A stretch of 64,000 nucleotides of DNA from contig CM025853.1 of the NCBI GenBank assembly GCA_003952965.2, forward strand, positions 27,061,572 to 27,125,571. The letters run 5' to 3'. The number at the start of each line of letters is the position of its first letter. Position 1 is the stretch's first letter. Shown here piece by piece: positions 43,901 to 54,423 of this stretch. The notes beneath the pieces are model-generated. The model did no database searches. It was not told the origin of the DNA and saw nothing but the letters and a program-made list of their open reading frames with translations. The DNA is from Morella rubra. Taxonomy: Eukaryota > Streptophyta > Magnoliopsida > Fagales > Myricaceae. The translations under genes and the position numbers were made by a program.

Positions 43901-46900
43901 AGAAAAATGAGAACAAAAAAGAACAAATATGTTGGCTTGCTTTCGTAGTGCCCTGCTTTGATAGTACTGTATCACTTGTATCCTGATGTAAATATATCAC
44001 CTGTTCAACAAGTGGTATTGGGAATGAGAAAGTTAAAGAAAGAACTTCTTAGCGGTCTTGCAACTGTCATGGACTTTCCATAGTTTGAAGTTTTTCCGAC
44101 TTATTAAGAACATCTAATATAATGTTCCTGATACTCGTTTGAGCAGGTGAAAGTTTATAACTTGCCAACACTTCCGCGGCATAAAGAGCTTGTTTCTGAA
44201 CTGGGACCGATACATGCGAGACTCTCACATGAAAGTTCAATCGCTAAAAGGCATCCTGTTTATAGGTGCAATGAAGTGCAGGTTATTATGATCTTCCATA
44301 GTCAGAAAATATGATGTTTCTTCTTCCATCTCTGCTTTTTTTCTTGTTAGAAACTTCATCCTTTGGTGGAACTAATAGCTATAGAGGCGAGACATCGTTT
44401 AGGATTGAATACCTAGTTAAACTTCCTGACTGTGTGACCAAAAAAATTCACCTTTTTAGCTTATTTTGCAATCTGATAAGTATGAAAGATATAATTGTGA
44501 AGCTGTAATCACATTTGAGTCCTATCTGCTTTGTTCACTTGATTCTGTTATTAAGAACTCCAAATTATGTAACATTTAATTGCAAATCACTAGCTCTTCC
44601 TGTGTCTCTTGGCAAGTCAAGGCTTCTTAAGTTTTAGAAAGCATCCTTTTAGGTGTAACTTAAGGACGAATCAAATGCAACACTAAAGGTGACCAATGAG
44701 TTTCAATTGCAACCATTTTATGGTAATATCGGTTGGTGAGTTTATTCAACATTTTTGAGTGGAATTGGGGTTCTAGATGATGATTTCAGGAGCCTTAGAT
44801 GAGGAATAATTTCACTAGTGTGACTTCCATACCTTGGATTGCAGAGCAAGAGGTATTGTTGCCTCCATGGTTTTGTCCCATTAGTCTTATGGAAACTACC
44901 ATAAAATTCATCCTTATGGTTTTGTGAGGACCTGAAAGAAGCTGTCTTGGTTTGTTCTTATCCATGTTCATGCTGCATTGGCTTCCACTTAGACCAAACT
45001 GTCCCCAAAAATTACTATATTTGCCTCTGCAAAAAGGCTTTCTGGAGAAATTTCATCAACCAAGAATGAGTTCACCTTTGGGATGATTTCCTAAACGAAG
45101 GTTGTTGTGTCTCTGGCTAGCCACGCGGATCCTTGCCATCATGGGTTCACCAACATTCCTGTCATAGGCGGTTCATTTCTGTAGCCTGCTCACCTCTATT
45201 CCCTTATCATGTACTTTCTTGGGAGGAGGAAGGACTCTGCTTGTTTGCCTGTTCTATTTGTGGTTTGTTCTACTTCCTTCGTTTGTGCCTCAACACACAC
45301 ACAAAACACGAAAAAAGGGCTTTAGAGGTTCTTGTCTTTTGTTTACATTGTTTGAATGTGGACTGCTTCACCTCCCCACTTTCTTATAATCCTTTTTTTC
45401 CTTCTAAATTCATAACCATTATCATCTATTAGAGAGACAGAGCATGAAAATCTAGGGTCTGGATGTTGCAAAGGACTTCTAAAATAGCTTGAGTTATAGC
45501 TCCACTAACAGTTCATCTGCTTGTAAAAACAAGGTGGAGGTTCAAGTCTTAAGTTCAAGAGCTATACAGTGGGTACCTCATCAACCTGAAAAAAAAAAAA
45601 AAGTAGTTTCAGATGACTTAAGTTTATTTTTTGCAATACTCTTTATGAGAATTACCTGAGGTAGATTTTTTCATTCCGTGCACTATGCCCAATGCTAGTT
45701 ACTATATTAAAGGGATTACTTTATTATGCTCTTACCCAATTAAAGTGAAAATTTTGTAACAACAACCCCCGAGGAGCTTTTTATGTTCTTGTTTTAGCAT
45801 CTTTGCCACATTACATGAGTATAGTTTGCTTCTTATGCTTTACACTTCAGGCAGCAAGTAATATTTCTAGCATGGGATTTGCAGGCTGAAGCTGCAGCTG
45901 AGTTTTTGAATGTCATGAGGCGCTACTTGGAGTCACTTTGTTCAGATCTGAGGTCATATACAATCACTAGTGTACAATCAAACAATGACAGGGTTAGAGT
46001 TAGCAAACTCATCGTCTACTGATATTCCTTTATTCTTCCAGTTAACCACGTTCAAACTCTGTGGAGTACCATAATTAAAATACGTCTTTGACATGTAAAT
46101 GTCTGGCTTTCTTTCCAGGTTTCTTTACTTCTTAAAGATAGCTTTATCGACTCCTTTTCTAGTAGGGACCGGCCATTTATCAAAGTAAGTTCAGTTTCTT
46201 CAGCAGCTTCATCATTGCATGTGTCTTAGCAATGACTATTTTACAATCCTCCTACCCAAATATGTGGGGAACATTGCCATGGTCCAAACTCCACAACATA
46301 GGCAGGTTAAAGTGTACTTTTAGAATGATGAGCAATGAGGTCTGGGCTTGAGAGTGTCCATAGCCATTTTTACTGAAGGAGTCGTACATGCTAGGAGTCT
46401 GTTAGGAAGTAATCAAGAAAGGAAAAGAATAAAGGGCCAATTTCAGAGGCCAACCTGAAAAAAGATAAGCGATCAAACCCATTGCTGTTTCCATGGTTTA
46501 GGCTTTTTGGTCTACTTCCAAATGCAAGAACTGCAAGAGAATTCGCTAAGCTGACAAAGATTATTTTATTGGCTACCTCTTTTTAACAACATGGAGTTGC
46601 CCAACACAAACACAGACGTAATATATCTATTTCTGATTCTCCGTAGTCAGGTCAGGTCAGGTCAATTTGGTTCAGATTGAGGCAGAGACCTGAACCCTGA
46701 GAAGGAACTGAAGACCTGCGAGCCCAACTAATGTGCTGCTCATTTGCATGCATAGGGTTAATTAAATGGCCGAGTCCGCGGCCATAACATGCTCAGAGCT
46801 CTTGGGCATTGGCCCTAGTAGTTGAGACTTCAGATAGGACTTGGGTAGGACTTTTCCAGTGATGAATCGATGATCATCATTAAGTCAAATTTCCTGCAAT

Positions 46901-48084
46901 GCTTATCTACGAAGATGATCTCTGTTACTGGGCTTATGGCTTATTGTAATGCGATTAAGTACTTGATCAGATTGAAAATTTGAAAATTTGAACAATCGCA
47001 TGTCGAAGGCTGTAAGTACACCTGCATCTACAATGATATTCAGAGGAAGCATTAATATTCTTAAGGTGAACAATTTATTTTTATAAAAGCAAATAGAGTA
47101 TTTTGGGTCCTTTTTTTTCTGCAGAAGCTGTACGTTTGCTCAGCACTGGACAACAGGGGTAGACAACTTCAGTTGTTTTCTCTGTGGTGACTTGAATACT
47201 GTGTTTTAAGTTGGATTTGAGAGTCAATCTGTATCAATACCTTTTGAGCTTTATAATCTTGACTCTGTTTGTACATCCTATGAGTAGAAGAAGATCAGGT
47301 CTGTCTTTCAATCTTGAGGTAGTATGTAGACTTGGCTAAGTCGTGTTTTACGTGCTGTTTTCTTCTATTAAAGCATTAGACACAAGCAGGTCTTGAGTTT
47401 CCAGAACTTTTGGGAAATTACACTGAATCGTGTGTTTTTTAGGAAGATAAACGTTCGTTGAAAGTCCAAATGTGACCTTCAACAGCAACCACGCTCATTT
47501 TTATTTTTTGGTGAAAGAGTTTGGTCATTAGAGCAACCACACTGGAGCAGATATGACCCTTGTGTCTTGTGGGAACACTTTTTAATAAGTCCTAGTGTTT
47601 ATAGGATCCATCTGAAGGTGGGCAGTATAGGGTTAGAACGTTCTTTGGCCCTCCCAAAACCTGCAGGAGCTACCAAATGAGTATTAGATTCTTCCTTCTT
47701 TCTATCTTGGTGTCCTCCCCATCCCCTTTCATTTATGGACTTTAAACTACTAGAATTTTTCTATACAGAAGTTGTTTGTCATATTTCGCACAAAGCAAGC
47801 TATGACACTCTTTTAGTGTACACTCCATTAATTCTGAACTTTTGAGTGTACTCACTAAATTTGGATTGGTAATGTTTACAATGCATTTATATCTAAGAGT
47901 TGATCTTGAATAACTTAATTGGATTATCTACATCTGCAATCTTCATTTTCATATTGTACTAGTTAATGTGGATTTTGTTGCTTATAAATTTGTTGTTCGG
48001 ATTTTACAGCTATTGGTAGACACACAACTGTTCACTGTTCTATCAGACTCTCATTTGTCCAGCTTTGAGAACGGGTACACTTAA
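25930..48084 (+). CDS. DENN domain protein (probable Rab GEF)
   Basis: DENN proteins activate Rab GTPases by GDP/GTP exchange in membrane traffic; the specific Rab is unknown. Coding exons: 25930-26259, 29672-29872, 34362-34445, 34618-34677, 35593-35637, 37856-38055, 38156-38638, 38928-39024, 39129-39308, 39516-39605, 41336-41398, 41573-41647, 43199-43249, 43609-43686, 44147-44281, 45885-45992, 46119-46184 and 48010-48084. They join in frame to 806 residues. After a Ser/Gly-rich N-terminus come uDENN (FEHFIIVGIHPDANLE, KYPPGKRLMMRP, ARLIERTPSLSEL, RCYCVLTRVPFFE), an acidic linker (ASEDDDDEAFANWD), cDENN (LSLESVLALVAGVLLEKQ, IRPFQWQSLLLPVLPGRM, DAPVPYIVG) and dDENN (FLNVMRRYLESL, FTVLSDSHLSSFENG). 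Exon 2 exists twice; the first, intact copy is used here. It resembles Arabidopsis At2g20320. The 22-kb span reflects long introns with repeats. Confidence 0.93.
28036..28320. repeat. MITE-like stretch in DENN intron 1 (also at 32107-32390)
   Basis: A segment rich in CCAAAAATTT and AAAACTCAAAAAC, starting near a TGTTTGGTTAACATTTTTGGG, resembles the TGTTTGG-type small transposons common in plant introns. It occurs in both duplication units because it was copied with them. Terminal repeats are not clean, so the class is uncertain. Confidence 0.3.
30056..30282. repeat. Nested ~109-bp tandem repeat, present only in unit A
   Basis: The phrase TGCAAGTAGCATTTATTTC starts at 30056 and again at 30165. 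Each copy continues through CATTTCTTGGCCATAATTGG to TATATGGTTTTATGTG. Unit B has a single copy at the equivalent place (about 34127-34240), matching the second copy better in its TTTGCCGGCTACATT part. Confidence 0.85.
30362..34265. repeat. Unit B of the ~4.07-kb tandem duplication inside the DENN gene
   Basis: Unit B repeats unit A, including a second copy of exon 2 at 33743-33942. A 44-base stretch (30318-30361) that matches neither exon 1 nor unit A's start separates the units. Unit B leads straight into the unique sequence with exon 3, so it carries the original exon 2-exon 3 junction context. Confidence 0.93.
33743..33942 (+). pseudogene. Second copy of DENN exon 2 with a 1-base deletion
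   Basis: This copy is 200 bases against 201 in the intact copy at 29672-29872. The difference is a missing A near 33769 (GAGCCTACTCACTC instead of GAGCCTACATCACTC). Acceptor and donor sites are unchanged, so the exon could still be spliced in, but it would shift the frame early in the uDENN domain. Skipping it and using the upstream copy preserves the protein. A sequencing error at this base would instead make both copies usable. Confidence 0.8.
35974..36160. mobile_element. MITE in DENN intron (GTGTTTGGGAA termini)
   Basis: The left end GTGTTTGGGAACAAAATTTT (35974-35993) is the reverse complement, with two small differences, of the right end at 36139-36160 (AAAATTTTTGTTTCCCAAACAC). The 187-bp interior is a purine-rich run of GTGAAAAAG-type motifs. 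Size and terminal repeats fit a non-autonomous hAT-like MITE; the superfamily is an inference. Confidence 0.65.
36479..36560 (+). repeat. Possible degraded SINE (tRNA B-box-like)
   Basis: GTGGTAGGAGGTTCGAGTTCTGGGAACCTTGTA resembles the pol III B box and adjoining part of tRNA-derived plant SINEs (quoted motif core: GGTTCGAGTTC). An A box and poly(A) end were not clearly found. It is on the same strand as the host gene. Confidence 0.3.
37370..37427. repeat. 29-bp tandem duplicate containing GACTACATGTATCC motif
   Basis: Two adjacent 29-base units (37370-37398 and 37399-37427) differ by about one base. The motif CAACTAACTGGGTTTGACTACATG resembles the conserved tail of plant Au-type SINEs (core: TTGACTACATG). 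It lies in the intron before DENN exon 6. Confidence 0.5.
40487..40810. mobile_element. MITE in DENN intron (GTAGTGTTTGCAAA termini)
   Basis: GTAGTGTTTGCAAA at 40487-40500 is the exact reverse complement of TTTGCAAACACTAC ending at 40810. The AT-rich 324-bp interior continues the inverted symmetry loosely (AAGATTTTTTG against AATATTTTGGC). No coding capacity. It fits a non-autonomous TIR element. Confidence 0.65.
41836..42040. mobile_element. Foldback MITE with ~80-bp imperfect inverted arms in DENN intron
   Basis: The left arm starts GTACCTATTTGGTCC and the right arm ends GGACTAAATGGGTAC. The arms pair along most of the 205-bp element, with matching phrases TTTTGACCC/GGGGTCAAAG, AGTCCTTGAG and CAAATTGATCATAA/TTATGATTAATTTG-like segments. 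This design is common among plant foldback elements, possibly Mutator-like. No target-site duplication was confirmed. Confidence 0.65.
42337..42362. repeat. (GA)n microsatellite
   Basis: An uninterrupted GA dinucleotide run lies in a DENN intron. No further role is implied. Confidence 0.9.
45475..45604 (+). mobile_element. Candidate tRNA-derived SINE with poly(A) tail
   Basis: TAGCTTGAGTTA (A-box-like) is followed about 60 bases later by GGTTCAAGTCTTAAG (B-box-like), and the segment ends in a run of about 14 A at 45590-45603. This order and size fit a plant SINE inserted in a DENN intron. No target-site duplication was confirmed. Confidence 0.4.
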
Positions 48085-49398
48085 CCCCGTTAGAGTTTCA
48101 ATGCTGTATCAGTTCAAAGTACCTAGGCGCAGATGAAGATCCCTAGCAGGTACTGATTAAGTAAAGGACAGTTGTTCTCTTGCTGTTCATGACGAACCTT
48201 CAACAAATTTTGATAAATCCAACAGTTTTTGGAGCCATTGACTGTGAACTGCCATATAGCTGAAGCTTGTATCAATGACTTTGTAGCCTAATGCCTAGAA
48301 GTATATTTGCAACGAGCACTCACCAAATTCTGAGAGAATGCTCAATTTGGGCCTTGTAACATAATGCTTTGTAACATAATACCCAGCAGGAGGATTATGA
48401 TCCCAATCTTTTATGGTGGATCTCATGCTGGGCTTAGTATAGGTCCGTCTCACTCCAAAATTCTGTAAATAACTCGATGAACAACCAATAAGGAAATGGT
48501 TTTACCTGATGATACAATTTTCCCTTTGATGTAGTTCTGAGAATTTCAACTTATATGTTAAACGGCTCTCTCTCTCTAGGATTCCTGACAAAGCTGATCC
48601 AACTATTAAATTGAGGAAAAATGCTTCACCTTATACGCATATGGGTTTCCCTGTAATGCGTCATATACTTGGATTGCTATATGTGCCCACACCCCACTGA
48701 GCTGGCGGTGGTCTAAATGCTCCGCGGCTTTCACTGCAATTAATGGGGAGTGAAATCTCTTTAAAGACTGGATGAGGCACCTTAGAAAGAGTTTAGCTTG
48801 ACTTGAGATCAAGAGTTTTTTTCTTCTTTTCCCTAAGCAAATGTCGAGTTCAATACATCAAGGCGGTTCAGAACAGAGTCCGCTCATAAAACTAGCAAAA
48901 ATTGGCTAATTGCGAAACATTTTAGGATCTTGACAGCTAGTCAAGAAACTTGTAAGATGGAAAGTTTAGAGGCACGCGACAAGAAAACCGAAGATAGAGA
49001 ATACTTGATATATAAGTAGTGGCATATGGATACAACGTTATCTTGTTTCTTTGAGAAAGCTCTAGCAAATATGTAATTCTATGTGGTCGGACTATTGAGG
49101 TCCAATGTTACACGGGGGTTATCCTGTCAAGTCCGCTAGGACTACTTGGGTTTCTCAATTTGAGAATTTCGGCCCAGATTATAGGGAGCCGAAATGGTCA
49201 ATAGGTAGTGACACCGATACCTCGTTCTGACATGGGACAATATCCAACAAGTTCAGTGGGTGCAAGAACATTTAAAACAAAGGTGAACGGGGTGGGAAGG
49301 TCAGAAGAGGCACATCACTATCTGCTAGCATTTTCCACCCCAACCGGCCTGGTAGTAGCTTCCCCCTGTAATGGCAGCTATCAAGAACCATAATCAGA
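48085..49398. other. Convergent intergenic region between DENN and WDR70
   Basis: About 1.3 kb holding the 3' ends of two convergent genes. No further coding sequence, RNA gene or transposon was recognised. Confidence 0.5.
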
Positions 49399-52300
49399 TC
49401 ACTTTTCTTCATCCTCAGAGTCTGATTTGGCAAAAACAGGATCCGGTTGCGTTTGTGCATATGCTGGAGCAATGAACTTTGGGTCTTTGGCTGCGGCATC
49501 AGCATACTTGAGTATAGCTTCTCTTGGATCTTCTTCCATCCATGTCTCCTTGATCATGCCCCCTTGCTGCAATGGATTTCAGATAAATCTCTTTCACCCT
49601 TCGACATATAAAAAAGTAATGGGAAACAAAAACGGGTGTTATGAGGGGATAACACATTACCTTAAGAAGGTATTGGGTCAATAAGCTGCCTGCAGTTGTA
49701 CCAACTCTTCCACCAAAGCCTGGTCCTGTCATGGGGAGTTCAGGCTTGTGAGACTTCATTGGGTCCTTCAATTCTTTCTCTCGCTGACGCTTTCGACTAG
49801 GCAGATCTCTAAATAAAGGTAGGGCATGAGGGTTGTGAATCACAGGTTTCGCCTCAAAATCATCAACAGATTTTTTCCTTGGAGCACGAGCAACACACAC
49901 AAGAGCGCCTCTCTCACTGAGGGTTGGATCATATAATACATGGGTTCCGCCTTGGCTTTTGTCCCCAGCTGTTGCAAAGATCTTCAGAAACGAAGACAAG
50001 AATGGATGAAATCATTATCTTTTCTGACTTCATATGTGGCAACTATGCCATCTGTATGCCCTCTCAAATAGATTTGTTTGTGTGTGTAGAGAGAGAAATA
50101 GAGAGTTGTAGCAGGCAAATGACCATCCTTATGTGCACGACTGAGACACATCCACCATAAAATAGCTTGGGAACAGAAGTTCCATTGGTTTACAAGACAT
50201 AAATGACTACAATCAAATATCATGCTCTGCACTGCAAGAAATAAAATGATTGGGTGATTATTTTTGGACTATAAAGCAAGGTTATACGAGTTGTACCTGA
50301 TTGAGCTTCGGATGCCAAGCACACTGGACAACACTACATGTAGGAGATATCCCAACTCTTGAAACAAGTTCAAGTTTGGCTCGATCATAAAAGCATAGCA
50401 AACCTCCAGTTGTGCTCTCTCTTTCAACGGAAGTTCCAGTGAAGAATAGTTGCTCATCTGAGCTGAATGCAATATTAGTTTGAGCATAGTGGTTTGGGAG
50501 ATCCTCAAACACCTTAAGCGGCTCTTTAATTTGGCGCAAATCCCAAACCTGAAATGTATTTCATAAATTACATGGAGCAAATAAGCTAGAAATATGCAGT
50601 ATAGGAACTAATCCAAAGAAACTGAGAGCAATAATTTCTGAACATTTTTATTATCACCTTCAGTGAACCATCAAAACTTCTTGACAGTAAAAGTCGTCCA
50701 TCACTAGAGAACTTAAGACCAGTAATATCATCTAAATGACATTTCTCAACATGAATGTCTGGCCTGCTTCCCCATCCAGGCTTAACGTTCCATATCTGTA
50801 AAAATAATCAACCAGCAAATGTGACAAGAAGCTGATGCAAAAGTTTATTATGTTATCAAAACAACCGCGAGATCTTGTACCCCATTGCAATTAGTAGGCA
50901 ATAGAGATATCATGGGAAAATAAGAAAGTACCTGTATAGAACCATCTCCTATGCCACCAGCGATACATTTCCCTTCACGATCCCAGGTGCACGAGGTAAC
51001 TGGAACTCTTCCAGGTCTTGCAAGCTTTGGTTTTATGACCTATGAATGGAATGATTGAAGCATTTAGTTCAAGGTCGTTTAATTTCTGGTTGCATATCAA
51101 ACTATGGCGGAAGGAGGGGGATCATGAGAAGAAAGACACCCGGGGAGGGGGTTTAAAAGTGCTCAGACGCCTTGTGAATACGTTACACAAATTACTATAT
51201 CATAAATCAGAAGGAAATTGACTAGGCCAATGCTTTCAACAAATGATGGCCTTTTACTGCATAGCAGGAAAATAAGCAAAATAAAACAAGGCAAGACCTA
51301 GCCAGCTTTTTAGACAACTTTGTTAATGCATGGCAGCATTCCACACACCTACTTGGCATGTAACAGTTTCAGCACTCTTAAGGCAACAAAAAAATATAAA
51401 CCTGTTTCTGACTTTTGAAGTCATTTACATCCCATATTCGCAGTGATCCATCCTCTGAAGATGTTAGAATTGTCTCCTTAGTTTTTGGGTGCCACTCTCC
51501 ACAAGTCAATCCAGATATGTGGCCCTTGGTATTCTTCAGATCACGAATATACATATCCCCCTTAACGAACTCGCCTAGAGTAAGACCATCCCTATCATAA
51601 ATCTGAAGCACAAGGAAGACCAACATGAGTTTTGTACCAATTAACTATAGTTTTAAGCAAACGACACAGTAAGAAACTTGTTGTTCCACCTTTGCTTGAG
51701 CTGAGCCAGTAACACACAAGAAACGATCTGCTGTAGGACTCCAGCTTAGATTACGAACTTGATGGCCTTCAGATGGTTCAAGCTGTCTAAATGATTCCAA
51801 ACGGGAATTCATCCCTTGGAAGTCGTACATACGTACTGTATAGTCATAACTACCGGAAAGAACCCTAGACCCAGAGGGATCAACTGCAAGGGCTGAAACA
51901 ACCTGCCAAAATATCATTACCAGGAATGAAGTTCTCAGTTTGAACCATTAGCCTTAACTCCAAGACATACCAACGATTCAATCACTATAGTCCAGCTTAG
52001 AAAATGCTACATTTTTCAACAGCATTATTCTTCCTGAACAGCTTCATTTTCATTTTCCTGATTACTGCGGCTTATGGAAAAAAGGAAATTAGAGATAAAG
52101 AGGAGAAAAACCATACCTTGTTGTGCCCCTTAAGCACAATCTCATTACTTAGAGGAATCCGATATCGATTCTCCTCTTCTGCTTCGTCATCTTCGTCGGA
52201 GCCCGAATCACCCACACCCAGCCCAGGCGGCGGCCTTGGAGGCCCAATCATCTCTTCCTCCTCGTCATCCGACTGGACTGGTGGCGGCCTTGGCGGACCA

Positions 52301-52782
52301 ATCATCCCTTCCTCCTCATCGTCCGAGCCTGATTGGGCAGGCCGCGGCCGAGGCGGCCCAATCATAACGCCACCATCGTCATCCAGGCTAGAACTGCGAT
52401 CCAACGGAGGCCTCGGGGGCCCAATCAATCCCGCTTCTGCGGTGGCGGGAGCACCACTGCTAGAAAAATCAGGGTGAGGGTTGGAGGTTTTGGGGTTACG
52501 GAGGGAAGTGAGCCAATCTTTAGAGGAGGAGGAGAGAGAAGGAAGGTCGTTGTTGGCATTGTTGGCGGAGGAGGGAGAGGAAGAGGGTCGGTTTTCTGGA
52601 AGCTTAGGGGTGGCGGTGCGACGAGTAGCGCTGTGGATGGCCTCGAGAGAAGTTTGGGGCTTGGATTGCTTGCCGAATGCCAGAGGGAACTGAGCTCTGA
52701 CACCGTCGTATATCTCCGCCTCGTCCTCCATTTTCGCTTCTCTGCTGAGCTTCTTCGTCTTCTGTACCAGCTCCACCGCCAT
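49399..52782 (-). CDS. WDR70: WDR70-type WD40 repeat protein
   Basis: Animal WDR70 is a nuclear WD40 protein linked to CRL4/DDB1 ubiquitin ligase and DNA damage chromatin work; the plant protein's role is not established. Eight exons in transcription order: 52782-52117, 51902-51690, 51602-51402, 51039-50932, 50795-50658, 50548-50297, 49981-49661 and 49566-49399. They join in frame to 688 residues. The N-terminal ~190 residues are acidic/Pro-rich with four GPPRP repeats; WD repeats follow (VLSGSYDYTVRMYDF, HISGLTCGEWHP, SEDGSLRIWDV, GGIGDGSIQIWNV, SFDGSLKVWDL, IFATAGD). The C-terminus carries a basic PSRKRQREKELK, a conserved MTGPGFGGRVG and an acidic tail. A second in-frame ATG at 52729-52731 (MEDEAEIYDGVRAQFPL) matches the start I recall for homologues and would give 671 residues. 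The gene converges on DENN and is divergent from the decarboxylase. Confidence 0.93.
52225..52440 (-). repeat. Four coding repeats of the (M/L)IGPPRP motif in WDR70 exon 1
   Basis: Four copies of IGPPRPP or IGPPRPRP are spaced 20-24 residues apart, each separated by an acidic Ser/Asp/Glu-rich spacer. The DNA copies are similar too (GGCCCAATCAT on the plus strand), suggesting internal tandem expansion. Confidence 0.85.
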
Positions 52783-53800
52783 GAAATTTAGCTGTGCTAA
52801 GAGAACTAGGATGAGAAATGGGCCGAATCACCCTCGTCAGCCCAAATGAATTCTCTTTTATACTATGGATATCGAGTGTACGCGAAGCCCAACTCAAATT
52901 GGCAACCAGTAGGCCGACTGACGTGGATCGGCCCACGAGCCATCCCTTTAGAAAACAACTTAGGGCATGTTTGTTTGCAAAAAAATTTTAAAATACAATA
53001 AGATTAAACAAATGTATAAAACTAACATTCAAAATCTCAAAAATTCATATACAAACATCAATATTTTTTACACAATCTTTCAGCAACTTTTCACACAAAT
53101 TCCAATATATTTTTTTAAAAAATTATAACAAATATTCTATCTCCATATTTTTTTGCCTAACTCTAATATTTTTTTATTAAACAATTACATCAATTCATCT
53201 CTTTCTACAACTTTTTGCAAATGTCAACAAAAATTAAATATTTTTAAAACTTTTACCAACTTTTACATAAAAACTTATAAAACTCTAATCTACATAAATA
53301 TTCACAATTCTATCAAAATTCAAAAAATCTTTATCAAACGAATAACAAAAGAAAGGTTTTCGAAAAGTAGCATCACGTGGGCAATGACCAAAATTTTGAA
53401 AAATGTTTTATATAGTCCAGTGGATTCCTTAATTGGATCGTTAATTTTTATTTTGATCCATTTTATCTCTAATTTATTTTTATGTATTTATTTACTCTTT
53501 CCGTCTACTCTTTTAATAAAATATTCATTCATTTAACGGCCTTATACATCTAATATAATTAAAAAATGACATGCAGTAAAATTTATTTAAAATATTAGAT
53601 TAATTTTTTTTGGGTTACGTGTCATTTTTTAATCGACTAATTAAATGTGACTGGTAATACAGTTAAGTGATTAAATATTTTACGAACGGAATTAAATAGA
53701 AGGATTAAATTGATAAATAAAACTAAAAATATAAAGATTAAATCGATAAACAAAAATAAAAAGTGTAAAATCCAGGAAGTTATTAACCCTTTAACATTCT
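52783..53800. other. Divergent intergenic region between WDR70 and the decarboxylase
   Basis: About 1 kb, very AT-rich from 52970 on. A segment beginning GCATGTTTGTTTGCAAAAAA near 52966 and ending TTATCAAACG near 53340 looks like another TGTTTG-type MITE, but its terminal repeats are weak. No gene is supported; a long open frame at 53153-53536 is AT-driven. Confidence 0.4.
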
Positions 53801-53859
53801 CATCAGGACCACACAGAGAGAATATTCACTTCCCCGCGTGCTACCTATCTCCTATCTCA

Positions 53860-53868
53860 TATAAAATA
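53860..53868 (+). promoter_or_regulatory. TATA box, promoter copy 1 of the decarboxylase
   Basis: TATAAAATA lies about 130 bases before the first-exon donor of copy 1 (GAT at 53997-53999 followed by GTAAAC). Its match to the copy 2 TATA box at a similar place supports a true promoter origin. Confidence 0.6.
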
Positions 53869-54064
53869 TTGTACCACCAAGCAGCGCTGCTGCATTACAA
53901 TTCTAAACCCCTCTTCTTCGTCACTTTTTCTTTTCTTTTCTAGGCCCTCTTCTTCATCACTTGTTTGCCAGAACTCCAACCATTACTACAAAAAACGATG
54001 TAAACCACATTGAGAAAAAAAATATCTTAAGAACGTCCTGGCGTGCTACCTAGTCCCACTCTCA

Positions 54065-54073
54065 TATAAAATA
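54065..54073 (+). promoter_or_regulatory. TATA box, promoter copy 2 of the decarboxylase
   Basis: TATAAAATA lies about 110 bases before the copy 2 donor (54185/54186). Transcription from here could also read through copy 3. Confidence 0.6.
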
Positions 54074-54423
54074 TTGTCACCGCATCAAGCAGCGGTGCTG
54101 CATTACGATTCTAAACCCGGTTTGTCTTTCAACCCCGCTTCTTCATCACTTGTTTGCCAAACTCCAAGCATTAGCTACAAAAGATGTAAGTCGCTAGTAT
54201 ATCCATTTTTGTCTGAGAAATTTATGTTGTGTTTGAAATTGTTGATGGCATTCGTGATGTTTATTTCTTTTGTTTGTGTTTATTTGAGTGTTTCGTGCCT
54301 CTGGGTGAACGTCCTGGCGTGCTACCTTGCCGCCAAGCAGCGGTTGCATTTTCTAAACCCGGTTTGTTTTCAACCCCGCTTCTTCATCACTTGTTTGCCA
54401 AACTCCAAGCTTTACTACAAAAG

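Noticed and set aside
45133..45432. 99-codon frame in a DENN intron
   Set aside because: It lies between two verified DENN exons and has no recognised domain; length is within chance.
52333..52791. 152-codon plus-strand frame over WDR70 exon 1
   Set aside because: It is the antisense shadow of a GC-rich coding exon with clear WDR70 homology on the minus strand.
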